Shown one piece after another: positions 39,801 to 52,101 of a stretch of DNA of 64,000 bases. How positions within the stretch are numbered: position 1 is the stretch's first letter; the number at the start of each line of letters is the position of its first letter. The notes beneath the pieces are model-generated. The model saw only the letters and a list, made by a program, of their open reading frames with translations. It searched no databases and was not told where the DNA came from. Made by a program: the position numbers and the translations under genes. The stretch comes from Phoronis australis (Eukaryota; Phoronida; Phoronidae), in assembly GCA_002633005.1 (NCBI GenBank), contig NMRA01000190.1, positions 401,625 to 465,624 of the forward strand, in the 5' to 3' direction.

Positions 39801-42800
39801 CTGAAAATTTTATCAAAATCCTTTCCCACTTTCTTGATCAAAGTATTGCTCACACATGCATAAATTGATGAAATATTTCACCTTTTTAAGCTCTTTGTGA
39901 TTCCCTCCAGATCTGATCATCAGAAAATGAAGACTTTATCTCTCTGACTGCATATCTTCATTATGTAGAATTTTTGTCCCCGTATATTTCTTGAAGATCA
40001 CGAAATTTCGTCCATTGTGAGTCCTTTTGGCATAAGATTTTCCGAGTACTGATTTTGAGCTCTGTTCATAGATATTTGAAGTAAATCATAGAATTTCAAT
40101 TCGAAGTCAAATCTTGGATATCGCCAGATCATCTTGACTATATTGTCCAAAAGACGAGAATTCGTGATTACTCAATTATTAACATTTTATAATTTCGATA
40201 TTTCCAGGCTGGCTTAGTTTGTAAGTTGAATACAAGGACCACTATTCTTGCAGCAACCAACCCCAAAGGTCGGTACGACCCAACACAGTCAATATCTGTC
40301 AACGTGGCACTAGGAAGCCCTCTGTTGAGCAGATTTGACATTGTTCTTGTCCTGTTAGACACACAGAATGAGACGTGGGATGAAGTGGTGTCCGGCTATA
40401 TATTGGAGAATAAACACCCACTAAGTAGGTCAAGTTAATAACCAAGGGTGTATATGTGAATATAAATGTATGCAAATTCTGCGTTCACTTTCCAGTTAGT
40501 TGGTTCTTCATTGCTTTGGTTATAGTTAACCTCAGGTTAAAGTCATATTGTGTGCACAACCCGGATATACAAGTAGTTATATTATGAGGACGGTACATTT
40601 ATTGTGCGCACATCCCGGGTTTACAAGTACTTATACTAGGATATTGGTTCGTGTATGTGCTTCACTGAAGAGTAATTAATCTTTGTTCTGATTTTGTGAC
40701 TCAAAATTTCTATTCGTGAAATGAGGCACATAATTGCTATATAATTATAACTTTTGTAATATGCATTTAATAAAACCATATATATAGCAATGAATAGATT
40801 TTTGATAAGGACGTGTATCTGTTTCAGTGTAAAAACCATTTCCGATATACGTGGCAACATGATGAAACGCGCTAAATGTTGCTAGATTGTACCTGATGGA
40901 CAACATTCTATATTCTTGTGTGGATTTAATGTAGTGGGATATTTTCCAGCATTTTTCATAATTCACTGCAGCCATCATGCCATTTAATTTGTTGCATTGT
41001 CGTGCAGTGGGATATTCAAATTATTTACACCATCTGAAAATGTCTTTTACTAAAAGAAATGGCTTTTTGTCCCGATCAAAATTTGAAATTGGGTTAAGCA
41101 AAAGTCACTTTTGTACTGTCACAACTCTAAAGAGTAGTATATGGAATGTTTCTCATTGACATAGCCTCATAACCCAACATGAATATCGTGGGAGTTTCTA
41201 CCATTTCAGGCCAGTCACCCCAGAACCTGTGGTCTATGGACAAGATGAGAGCCTATCTCTGTATGGTGAAGACCATCAACCCTGTGTTGACTCCAGAGGC
41301 CAGCAGGTGGTGTGAGCGTAGTTTGTGTGATCTCTGCTGATACTGCTATTTGCAGCACACTGAAGCTATTTTGCAGAAATAACATCTAAAACAAGCGGTG
41401 TATACATTAACTAACTCTAACAAAAACTTTTAAACACCCGAGGGAAATCAGTTAAAACATGTAGTTCTCTTATTTTAGTGAAGCTGTAAAACAATGTAAA
41501 TTTTGCCTTTAAAACAAATGTAATTTGTTACTGACTATTGTAGAGAATCAACAAATTTCTCTTTTTTACCTACAAGTATTTCCCCTGGAAATAACTCTGG
41601 TTGATCAAAGCAACTGTTGTTGGAACCAGATGAGTCATCTATGAAGATCTTAAGCATGCAATGATGTGAAATATTACCACAAACACAACTTTTCAGACAT
41701 TGCAACCTTTTCCATATAACCACTTCTGAAGTGCGTGTCAAAAAAACTCTTATGATGCGGCCAACCTTACTACGACTGAGCAAACAAACATTGAAATGAC
41801 ATGACATGTCTCCTGGTGTCACAGGACTAGTGACATCAGCAACACTCATTAATAAATGCACTCATGTTACTTCTGGAGCTCTGTGTTACAGGGACTTTAA
41901 GATTGTTAACCCCTCAGTGAATATTGTTTTTTACCTTCTTGGTGTCCTAAAAGTAAGCCTGGGTCTTTGCTCAGAAAATGTACCTATGAACAGAGAATGT
42001 ATCATAAATATCTTGTGATGAGTTTTTGCAAACTATTAAGTTAAATTTCATTAATTGGCAATTATTAAAAATGGACTTCTAAAGCAAGTGACTGATCTGG
42101 GTTCCGTTTCATGAAACTATTTTAGTCACTCTTAATCTAGACCGAAATAGCAATGCTGTCATTCCATCACATGTCGCAGGGTGCTTTTTGAACAATGCTG
42201 TTGACGTCATGCACCAATCAAACTTTCATGAATCGGAGTCCTGATGTCTGACCATAAATGTGAATAAAGTCTCATTTTAAGTGACACTGATACTGTTCAT
42301 TTTGGGAAAACGTTCAAAACCTAAGAAATCATTCTTGTGGTCCCAAAGGAGTCCCACGAAGGAATATTCTGAAAACTGTGAATGTAGGTCTATGGCCGTA
42401 CAGTTGGGATCCTTTTTGCAGAAATTCCCTGTATTGCTCGATGTAAAAACCCTGATGTGTTATTGTGCATTTCTTGTATTTGCAGAGTGCTCCAATGTTA
42501 CTACAAGGCCCAGCGAGCAGCCGATGATAGAAGTGCTGCACGGACTACAATGAGACTACTTCAGAGCATGATTCGACTATCGCAGGGTAATAACAAATAA
42601 TAACAGTCTGTGGTTCTGCTATTTATTTTCCAGTATTTATCTTTCGGTACTTCTTTTACACATATTGGGTATAGAGTGTCACTGCACGTTCAAAATGCAG
42701 ACCAATGCAATACCTGGACAGCTGGGAAAGTGGATACCCGAGACAATACCAAAAGGTGACAAACTATTTCGAGTCATTACAAATACCCTACTCTGTTGCC

Positions 42801-45800
42801 ATCAACCAGTCTTTCTTCGACGCAACACTTGCCCTACGCATCACCCTTAATGGTCATGCAGTATATAGCTGCTGCTGTTGTGATTATGGTTATGTTCACA
42901 GCCCATTGTTTAGTGGCTGTTTTAGTGCATGTTGAATGCTCTGCAATGTCAGCTTTTGAACATGAAATGGTTTCCTCTCTGTTTCAGTAGAATTTCATGG
43001 TAGAAATCGGGCATACTTGGAAATAATGCTGCCTCATTTTTCAGTACTTTTCTACTAGCCCAGCTGTTGCAGGATTTTCTACATTTATCATAAACGTCTA
43101 GTATCTGCCGTGAAAACACTGCATGATATGTTCAAAGTAGGAGTAGACCGTACACATGACGAACCTAAACTAACCAAAAATCAAAAAAGATAGAACTTCA
43201 TTAAAACATGATTCCTTATCACCTTACAAATTGTCATAATTGACTGATGGTTTATCAATGGACATTGTCGCGCATCGAGTAACAAAAAATGATACAGAAA
43301 AATTATAACTTTCCCTGAAGTGTCTTGAAAATTTAAGGAGGAGGCTGTCACTTGTGGCATGCTGATCCACTTGAGATGAATGTAAAGCCAGATTTTTATG
43401 GCAGTCTGAAGATCACTTTCTTGGAACAGTTTTAGAACAATCTTGTAAGTTGTCTTTAAAGGGTCAGTATTGGCTTAATATACAACTGAGAATCACCTTC
43501 TGTTGGATGTTGGATTGTTGGATGGGATAGAGTTCTTGAAGTTATTAACTTTGACCACGACAATGAAACCAAATCCTTTATGTTTTTGTGAGTTTATTAT
43601 AAATTATCTTCATTGTCTCCCAGACATTCTCTCAAATCAAGGCCTGTCACCTTACCTGTTAAATACATTTAAAATACTCGGCCATTTATGGAGTGAGGTT
43701 TAGCTCCACCAGCAGAGCATTACCCCAGGTCACTTTTTTGTGGATGTCTCTTTAATTTGTGACAGATCACCAATCCTTTATATACTACCCTGTTTGATTA
43801 TATTACTGTTGTGTTCTCAACAGCTCACGCTCGCCTTATGGTCCGTGACAAGGTACTGGTCCAGGATGCAGTTGTTGCAGTGTCTGTAATGGAATCCTCC
43901 ATGCAGGTCAGTTGAAGGCCAGGTTGCTATCTGTGCCGCTTTTTGAAGCTTTGTCATGCGGCCTGTGTTCCACCTCAGCATCGGAATGTTAGGAAATTGG
44001 TCACCAATTTAGGACAAAATGTCGACGAGTGAAATTTTATTTTTTTATTTTTTCGCGAAAGATATGTAGTGCAAAATAAATGCAGTATCATTTTTAAAAA
44101 CCTCTAGCATAGCTATAACTCCCAGACAATGATTCTGGAAAATTGGGGTCATCCTCAGTAATGAAAAAGCTCAATTTTGGCAACTTTGTACGAAATTTGT
44201 GAGATTTTGCCATTGGGGGAGACTATGCTCAATGACAAATATGACACGCTTTGACAAATCAACTTGCAGAGCTTGGTTTGAATCAATAATGAACTGTCAG
44301 TTCCTTGGAAGACAACAATTAGTTCTCACCTGAGTAAGGAACAAGTTATGACAAATTTTATAGTGGTGAGTGGTCTAATTCAATAATGTAGTTTCTGCAA
44401 CAGACAACAGGTTTATAACGGCTTAAGATTATGTAAGACCAACTTGGCAAGTCAGCACTTAGCCAAATACCTACTTAAGTATTGATTTTAACTCTGCAGT
44501 AAAACTGTATGTTTTTTGCAAGAAGAAAGCCTGTTGAATTTGATTTTTGACTTTTTACTAATCTGAGAGGAGGCAGTGTCACCCAGTGTGATAGGTGCCT
44601 TGTTTCTATACTCAAGGTCGTTGGTTCGAGTCCCAGTGGGCCACACTGTTCGACCCTTGAGTCAGGTTTCTAGCTCCTCAGTTCGGTTTTAACTAATATA
44701 TTAATAAAGCACAAAAATGGTTCCAGGTGATCCGTGCAATGGGTCCATATGCGCAGTCTGCGCACTTCTGGTACAATGTGTACTAGATCTCTTGCAGTTA
44801 TTTTTTTTATATTTTACTAATCCTCCTTTAATTGGGTCACAAGACCCTGTCAAAAAAGAAAGGTGTATTCTTAGCAAAACTACAATATCAACAACACGAC
44901 TAAATATTGCTTGACATAAATGTTCAAAATGAATTCTCAAAAAATCTGTATTAGTTTTCTAAATTATTTGTCTTTTTATGCAACTTAAACGTTTTTTATA
45001 AAAATCACCATTCTTGCGTATGATAGCTCCTTGTGCAAACGTGAGCCATTTTCAAAACAATTCCAAATAGTTTTGGACAACACTGCATAAAGCATGCTTT
45101 GAGAAAGTTTCGTGTGAATACAGTCGGCCATGTCTGAGATATGACATGCCAAAGTTAGCCAAATTTGAACATTTTTCTAGGGTACTACACAACATTAAGA
45201 GTAATATTTGTGGTATTAAAACAACTGCAACAGGAGGCCAAATGCTACCCCAGTATGAGGGCAGTCACCCTGCAGTCTGTTGACAGTTCAGACCTATTTA
45301 CATTGCTTATTGATCATGGCTGCTGTTAGTGCAGGGCCGTTAACTTTATGAAGTCCAAAATATAATCGCCAATAATTAACCCACTTAGTGTGTAAGGTTA
45401 ATGCTGAATGTAAATTTATTTTCACAATCTTATTTGTTACTTAATCCATAGATCTACTCAAAATTATTGTTCTTTCTGATTTTCATGGCTAATTCTTTGA
45501 ATGAAGTACAAGTTAAAAACTCACTTCTAGATGTGAACTGTGTATAGAAGTTAGAAGTTTTAACTGCTTCAAGAAGTATTCATGACATTAGTTTGCAACA
45601 TGGTTTATGTTCTTCTCAACAGGGGGCTGCTCTGCTGGGAGGAGTCAATGCCTTGCATACCTCGTTCCCAGAGAATCCACAAGAAGAATACAGTCGTCAA
45701 GGTAAAATTTCAAAACAGGTGGTGTCCTTTTGAAAATCAATTGTGCAAGGGATATCTTACTTTTGTGGCATCATGGGCATCTTATTTACAATTTTTAATC

Positions 45801-48800
45801 TAGTTTTTCTGTTTTGACAATTTTTAGTGAAATTGCTTTCTTCCTGCTTGTAAACAGGTCTGCATTGGTGATCAAAGATGTTTAACTCAGTTTTGTGTCC
45901 CAAAGTTAAATAGCTATTAATATCTGTTCTAATGACTCAAATGAGATGGCTTTTTACATGTGAATGATGGCTGACCATTCAGGCCATGAAGCCTCTTTGG
46001 TGGTAATGCAGGACTGTGACCTGCTGTTTCATGCAAATATTAGAATTCAAGGATTCTTTTATATCTCAGTAGAAAAGTACTGTTATTCCTTGAACTCCCA
46101 GCTGTTGTGCGTGTTTGAGATTCAATTACTGGTGTTTATCTCAACGTAAGATGTAAATAAATCATTGATATCATCAACAGTGGTAACACATGGGACTTGA
46201 AACCCAGGGTCATATTCAATAATTCAGCAAGTCACTCGCAGTTATTAAGTTTGTTTATTTGGTAGTCCATATTTAGAAATGCGCTGAAAAATAGTTAGCA
46301 TATTCTCACTAGAATCATCTTCAATCAGTATGCTGTTCATTTTTTTATAGTTATAGAACTTTTATGTGAATAATGAAGTACAAAAGTAATTAAAAGGAAA
46401 TAATTGTGATTGAAATTTCTGAATTTGTTGGGAATGCCATTGGTTGTGGACATTTGTATAGAAATTTCAAACTCAATAAAACCTGAATTTGTGTAGCATT
46501 TTCCAAACTCAATAAAACCTAACAGTTTGTCATGTCAACAATTGCCTAAGCTATTACCAGGTCTGCAAAACCTTTTTGTTAAAGTTGGACCTAGATTCGC
46601 ATGTCAAGTTATGTGCTCAAGTGGGAATTGAAGTCTCAGATTAAGATAAAGAATTAGGGTGTTTCCATTACAAATGTCTTGTTTAGTGTCAACCTCAGAT
46701 ATCAGTGGTTTCCAAATCCAGATAACGATCCAGTCTGTTGTAAAGCATTCTCATATCAGGGCTCGGAATATTCCTCGTTAAGAGTATTTCATCTTTTTTG
46801 GTTTCTATTTTCTCTTATTTGATTTCCAGCTTCTGCTTTTTGCCTCCTTTTTATCATTATTTTGACTATTCATGCAAAAACGTTCATTTCAATTAAATTT
46901 GGCAACACAAAAAACATGTCTATCACACAAGCCTATTTGATTGTGGAATGATACCTCACCCGGAAATTTTCCTTTTTTGTCCCGAGTAATTTCAAATCCC
47001 GTCGTATTCTTTTGTCAGGCATTATGACTCACATACCAATTTCCCATCATGCTTCAGAAAGTTAGTTCAGCCATTGTGTTATTGACATGAGGTCATTGCT
47101 AACACAGTAGTTGCCCTTTTATTTTGGACAGGCCAATGAGCTGCCAGTGCTGCAAGCAGCAAGTGAAAAGAGACACACGTGCTTACTTGCTTACTCTACT
47201 TGGGTGTCCAAATGCTGAACCGGGGCGTTCTAGCTAGGAGGGCGACTATATTTGACTTAGAGTGTCTATTTTGATACCCTGGACACAAGCTAGAAAAATG
47301 CCTGCCCTCCCCTCCTTTTCACTTCTGCACTAAGTTTGCAAAGCAGAAAATGTTATGGTGTTTAAATATTTTCCCACGTCACGAGTTTGAATTGTTCAGT
47401 TCATGGATTTACCATTTGTCTATTTGTAGCGAATGCAATCCTCAATATTCTTGGACTGCAAAACTTGTTGGATAATGGCAAATGTCCTGAGACATCTGGT
47501 GTGGAAGGTGGAAACTTACAGGAGGCTAATGTGGCCATAGCAGAAGAGGCACAGTCAAATGTTCCTAAAGTAGCCAACAGGTGCATATTTCTTCAAGTTT
47601 GCTGTTGACAATTTCCACAATTCTTTTGTGCTAACTGAATGAATAATTACTGAAAGACAAACAAGAACTGTGTACTTAGACGAGTTTTGCGAATCATGTC
47701 TTAAGTGGTGACATATCATTATACATTGTAGAGTTGTTCTTAGCAGAAGGAAAGCCGTATCTGCTTCACATTCTACACAGAGTGGCAACGTGTCAGCACA
47801 TGGTGGTAGTCCGTCAATATCTGAAGATGACTTTTCTAGGAGCAGAATGTCACAAGTGTCATCTGCTGTCGTCACTGAAACAATGACGTCTGTGTCACAA
47901 CTCCTGAACCAAACTGTGAATGGAGACGATAGCATAGTGGATGGTAACGAATCTGTGGTCGAGGAACAAAAGCATGAAAGAAATAGGAAGACCTCAAATG
48001 AGGAATTTGTTGGAAATGATTTGTGGCAAAAACAGACAACAACTATCAAAGGACAAGTATCTACCAGGGGAGAGTCACCGCAGAGATATAACATAACGTT
48101 ACACACAGATCTTAATGGCGGTGTTAGCTCCTTGGGTAAGAATGATGCCTCAAACAAAAGTAACGACCTAAAGAAAAAACAGGACACTCAAGAATGCGAG
48201 TCCAGTTTGTTGAAAGACTCTGATGTGACAGAGATAACAGAGAATGAGTGCGTTGGCCCGCCAGACATGGCAATTTCACCGACACTGCCACAGCAATGTC
48301 AAAGGTCAGTGTCTCAGAAAACTCTGAACATTCTACAAAGGTTCTCATTCCCTGGTGAGGGGCCTAACAGGAAACCGCAGTCGGATTGTGTTACATCGCG
48401 TGGACCTAAACATTCCTTCACTTCAAGTGGTAAACCTGAAACAACTGCTAAAACTAATTCATGTAGCACCATTAGTGGATCTGTGGACACTAAGAAAGCT
48501 TCATCCGACTATGAGTCAGTTATGTCTGAGCACACTGAACGCATGTCGAGGTTTGGCAATACACAAGTTAAAATACGTCCTTCAAGTCAAACTAGACAAT
48601 TCAACCACTTTAGTCAGCAAAGTACGTCCAATAGTTGTTCAACTTCACCTATTCTTCCCCAGATAGACAACACACCCTCATTTTTGGAGGCAATGAAAGG
48701 ATTATGCAAAGACACTGGGGAAAGTGAACTGGTCACGTCTCCACTGACAGATTCAAGATCTGGACACAAAGTTGTTAAAAGAGTAATGCAACATAGTCAA

Positions 48801-48920
48801 ACAAAGACGTCTCCTTTGCTAAATGGCAATATGTTTGCAAGTAACGATTTAACTGATGAAGATTTCGATTTAGATATTGACTGGAGTACTTCAAAAAGGA
48901 GAAAAATAAATATTCCTTGA
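30865..48920 (+). CDS. MCM9: DNA helicase MCM9, 18 coding exons
   Basis: Subunit of the MCM8-MCM9 helicase used in homologous recombination and crosslink repair (family knowledge). Exons: 30865-30910, 32241-32337, 33043-33184, 33675-33786, 34582-34670, 35051-35153, 35845-35992, 36853-36982, 37752-37898, 38382-38555, 39030-39176, 40208-40424, 41210-41306, 42486-42586, 43824-43906, 45623-45701, 47430-47580, 47732-48920. Every junction is in phase and GT-AG; 1083 aa (human 1143). Visible: zinc-ribbon cysteines C152, C155, C177, C184; Walker A GDPGTGKS (357-364); Walker B LCCIDEF (415-421); sensor-1 ATNP (461-464); arginine finger SRF (R487); the MCM9 signature [14 protein letters not shown]. The last exon encodes a 396-residue low-complexity tail, with ILQRFSF near 888-894, an acidic [10 protein letters not shown] stretch and a basic KRRK near the C-terminus that looks like a nuclear localisation signal. 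Exon 1 is short; it was chosen because its G completes the GAG codon of exon 2 and the residues fit the family N-terminus. Confidence 0.96.
34080..34096. repeat. (GTCT)4 microsatellite
   Basis: Four perfect GTCT units in MCM9 intron 4. Confidence 0.8.
38070..38215 (-). mobile_element. tRNA-derived SINE-like fragment in MCM9 intron 9
   Basis: The minus strand has GCCCAAGTTTGAGTCCTGTG, a B-box-like motif, in a sequence with a more ordered base composition than its surroundings. The A box is weak and the limits are approximate. Confidence 0.25.
39107..39376. repeat. ~134-bp direct duplication of the end of MCM9 exon 11
   Basis: 39107-39240 (last 70 bases of exon 11, its splice donor and 64 bases of intron) is repeated at 39241-39376 with a few substitutions and a 2-base insertion (CAGTGTAGC against CAGACTGTAGC). 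The second copy keeps a GTAACTG donor but has no acceptor of its own, and the insertion breaks the frame relative to copy 1. It is an intronic exon fossil, not an extra coding exon. Confidence 0.85.
40546..40640. repeat. Diverged ~54-bp direct repeat, 2 copies
   Basis: TATTGTGTGCACAACCCGGATATACAAG is followed about 54 bases later by TATTGTGCGCACATCCCGGGTTTACAAG, in MCM9 intron 12. Confidence 0.55.
44572..44700 (+). mobile_element. tRNA-derived SINE in MCM9 intron 15
   Basis: GGTTCGAGTCC at 44623-44633 is a good pol III B box. About 40 bases upstream lies GTGTCACCCAGTGTGATAGG, an A-box-like block, and the pair spans a tRNA-sized head. The sequence after it (CAGTGGGCCACACTGTTCG...) does not close a tRNA acceptor stem well, which favours a SINE over a functional tRNA gene. 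Confidence 0.5.
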
Positions 48921-51590
48921 AAATAGATTTTATTTGTAATTTCCCTAGTTGCTACCTCTGTGTATGAATGGATAGTTTGCAACTTATCAATTAAAATTAG
49001 GATGAAAAACAATTGAGAACAATAACGTAACAACATGGGCATACAAATCTTGTTTTTATTCCTTTATGAATTTAACTCATTGTTACACCGATAAGTTATT
49101 GTACTCTGTGATTCCACGGTGTATTTTTAGAGTAAGATTGCATGTGTGACCATTACGTCACAACACTGCACTTCAGTTTGACTTTTATGATTCTGGAACA
49201 AGTACTCCAGCTCTCGGTTAAAGCAACCATGTTCTGGTGTTAAAAATATCAACTTTCTTTGTATTTGCTCTCCCAGTGCAACATCATCTCGTTATTTTCC
49301 TTTTATTGAATTGAAATTGAGTTACAATGGAATTTCTGATAGCCATGTTGCTTTTAAAGAAGACTAGTTGATACTTCTAGTTTATCGTTCCTTTAAATAA
49401 GACAAGTTGATACTTCTAATTTATTGCTCCTTTGGTTTGCCCACAGTTGTACAATCCGAGTTGAGCCCATTGGCAGGCTTTTGGTACATTAAACTGATTG
49501 TTAGTTGGTCCATCTTAGTTTGAAGTTGGGTTTACAGGCCTCTGAAAGTGTGCATAGTCTTGCTGATTGAGCAGAGACTTATCTGTAGTCTGGTTTTAAT
49601 AGTTAGTTTTGGCTAATGAAAGTTAGGTGGAGCTGCAAAATATCTCATCCCATGTTAACTTTTGATATCCCACACGACATTATTCAAGCTATCCAGAACC
49701 ATTGGTAAGAAACACAATAGTTGTTGCTAACAAAAAAGTTTCAAGTGTCCAGTGAAAGAAACAAGTATGATCGTTTCTAAAAACACAAGGTGTTAAGCAT
49801 GATTTATTCGTGTCAATAAGACAACCTTATACAATAAACGATACAATGTACCCTGAATACAGGGGCTATACAATTGACAAATAAAACAGTGGATATGGAT
49901 ACAGTTCACCTGCATTATCAGTAGATTACACTTTTCAACACACTCAGTATACTGGTAATCAAATGCAGTGTCTTCCCTTGTAGTGTTCAAATAGACACAC
50001 GCACTAGCATGTTGCGCTGAATGTGCTAGAAAACAAGTTTTGCGTTCAACCACGTGTATTTTTCCTTTTATGTGCCCCGGGTGTATTTTGAGGGGAAATG
50101 TTCCTTGTATACACCTACTGGTCATATACTTAGATGGGGTTACAAATGGAAATCTAGTAAGAAATCACTGGAGCCCGGTTCTAATGAACGAGAGATGTGC
50201 GAACCAATAGCTAACCACCACCTGGCTCTCCATGAAGTGGGTAGACAGGTTTCAGTTTACATGGGGTGGCGCAAAGCAACACTTGACTTCGTGAAGAGAA
50301 CCTTAAAATCTATAAGGACATACTTCAGAGCACATTTGGCTTCTCGTAATCAAAGACACCATCAGTCGCCAGGGGCACAAGATCAATCCGCATTGATTCT
50401 CAGTTATCTCCCATTGCCCATCTCATTCCTTGGGCAATACATGTTCTGTTCAATTATTCAACATGCCATAGTTTGGAGCAAGAAAAGGCATTTTGATGCA
50501 ATAAAAAATTGCTTTCAAATCTCAATTACCGGACAAAACATGTGGTTTTTCTCAGTGATCTAAGTAACCGGCTCCCAGTCATTTGAAAAACAATGGTGAA
50601 GTCCTAGTTTGGTCAGTGGGCTCTGGTCATATGGAAGTTGTTCCCACCGACTTTAATCCAAACAATTAAAAGAGATTTCCTCACAACCTAAAATTCAAAC
50701 TATAAACCAAGTTACTCAACCACAAGAATGTGTCAAAACTTCATTTCATGGCAGAAGATGTACATCATTGATTGCTGTTCAGGACACTCGCATAGATTTT
50801 GACACTTTGCCAACCTTTGCAAAATGTCACAGCTTCAAACCAATGTCAGAGTACACGCTTTCCAACTTGTTTCTTGACAAGAAAATTTTGATACCAGTTC
50901 ATAAAAATCGAACTATACCATGGTTTTTATTATTTTCATGTTCATCTGTAAATTGTTAAGAAGTGTCCCTTCAAGTGGTCTTAAAACATTTTTCAAACAC
51001 CAAACAAACTTTTAAAAGTGCCTCTTTAAAAACATGGTACAAGGCAGACACCACATTTGAACTTCCTAATCCAGTCGGCTACATTTACAATATCTTGTGT
51101 TTAGAATAGACACGCTAACTTTCCACTGTTCTGCGCAATTCATTCTGGCCACACAGCTGTGATGGTAGTGTGACAGTTACTGCCATCTATTGACTACTGA
51201 AAGACATTCTCACGCTACGCCAAACTCACTGCAACTTTAACAGACACGTACACTTAGGCAGAAAAACATTGACTAATTGAACCCAGGCCTCATCAGAGTA
51301 ACAATAAATATTGTCAAATAATTTAAACACGGTCATCTTCATCATCATATGCGAGATGCTGTTGACAGGACTTGACTCATCCAATAACTTAACTTAATAC
51401 TAATCTCAAAACACTCCAGTGCCAAAGTTATCTTAAGGTTATGAGCAACATTAACACACAAAATATATACGTTTTCTTTTATTAGTCCATCACATCTTAG
51501 AAGTGCCCAGGACTGTATTCAAATGTAATTTCTAGAAATTCTCATTTATGCATTGTAGGCATTGGTTTCTAAACTGTTCTCACTTTTGTA
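48921..51590. other. MCM9 3' region and intergenic DNA
   Basis: About 2.7 kb after the MCM9 stop codon. An AATTAAA at 48990-48996 is a possible variant poly(A) signal. The plus-strand frame at 50054-50563 (169 codons) has no recognisable domain, no splice context and no paralogue that I know; I treat it as chance. I see no other gene here. Confidence 0.5.
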
Positions 51591-52101
51591 TCAGATGCTG
51601 TCAACAATTGGAGCAATGCATCAGATGCTATCAACAATTGCAGCAATGCAACAGATGCTATCAACAATTGGAGCAATGCATTAGATGCTATCAACAATTG
51701 GAGCAATGCATTAGATGCTATCAACAATTGGAGCGATGCATCAGATGCCATCAACAATTGGAACAATGCATCAGATGCTATCAACAATTGGAGCAATGCA
51801 TCAGATGCTATCAACAACTGCAGCAATGCATCAAATGCTATCAACAATTGCAGCAATGCATCAGATGCTATCAACAATTGGAGCAATGCATCTGATGCTA
51901 TCAACAATTGGAGCAATGCATCAGATGCTATCAACAACTGCAGCAATTCATCAAATGCTATCAACAATTGCAGCAATGCATCAGATGCTTTCAACAACTG
52001 CAACAATGCATCAGATGCTATCAACAATTGGAGCAATGCAACAGATGCTATCAACAATTGGAGCAATGCATCAGATGATATCAACAATTGGAGCAATGCA
52101 A
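51591..52101. repeat. 30-bp minisatellite, about 17 copies
   Basis: Unit TCAACAATTGGAGCAATGCA plus TCAGATGCTA repeats head to tail with substitutions only and no indels that break the 30-base register. Variants alternate GGAGC/GCAGC/GAACA and CATTAG/CATCAG/CAACAG/CATCTG. Because 30 is a multiple of three, long frames stay open on both strands, reading as decapeptide repeats (for example LSTIGAMHQM on plus and LLQLLIASDA on minus). Confidence 0.95.

Noticed and set aside
42705-42935. Possible extra exon or pseudogene in MCM9 intron 14
   Set aside because: Two overlapping frames look mildly protein-like, but no family match and no in-phase splice sites; MCM9 exons 14 and 15 already join in phase without it.
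44572-44650. Functional tRNA gene
   Set aside because: Good B box but no convincing acceptor stem or complete cloverleaf; better explained as a tRNA-derived SINE.
50054-50563. 169-codon plus-strand open frame after MCM9
   Set aside because: No recognisable domain, no promoter or splice context, and residue composition like translated non-coding DNA.
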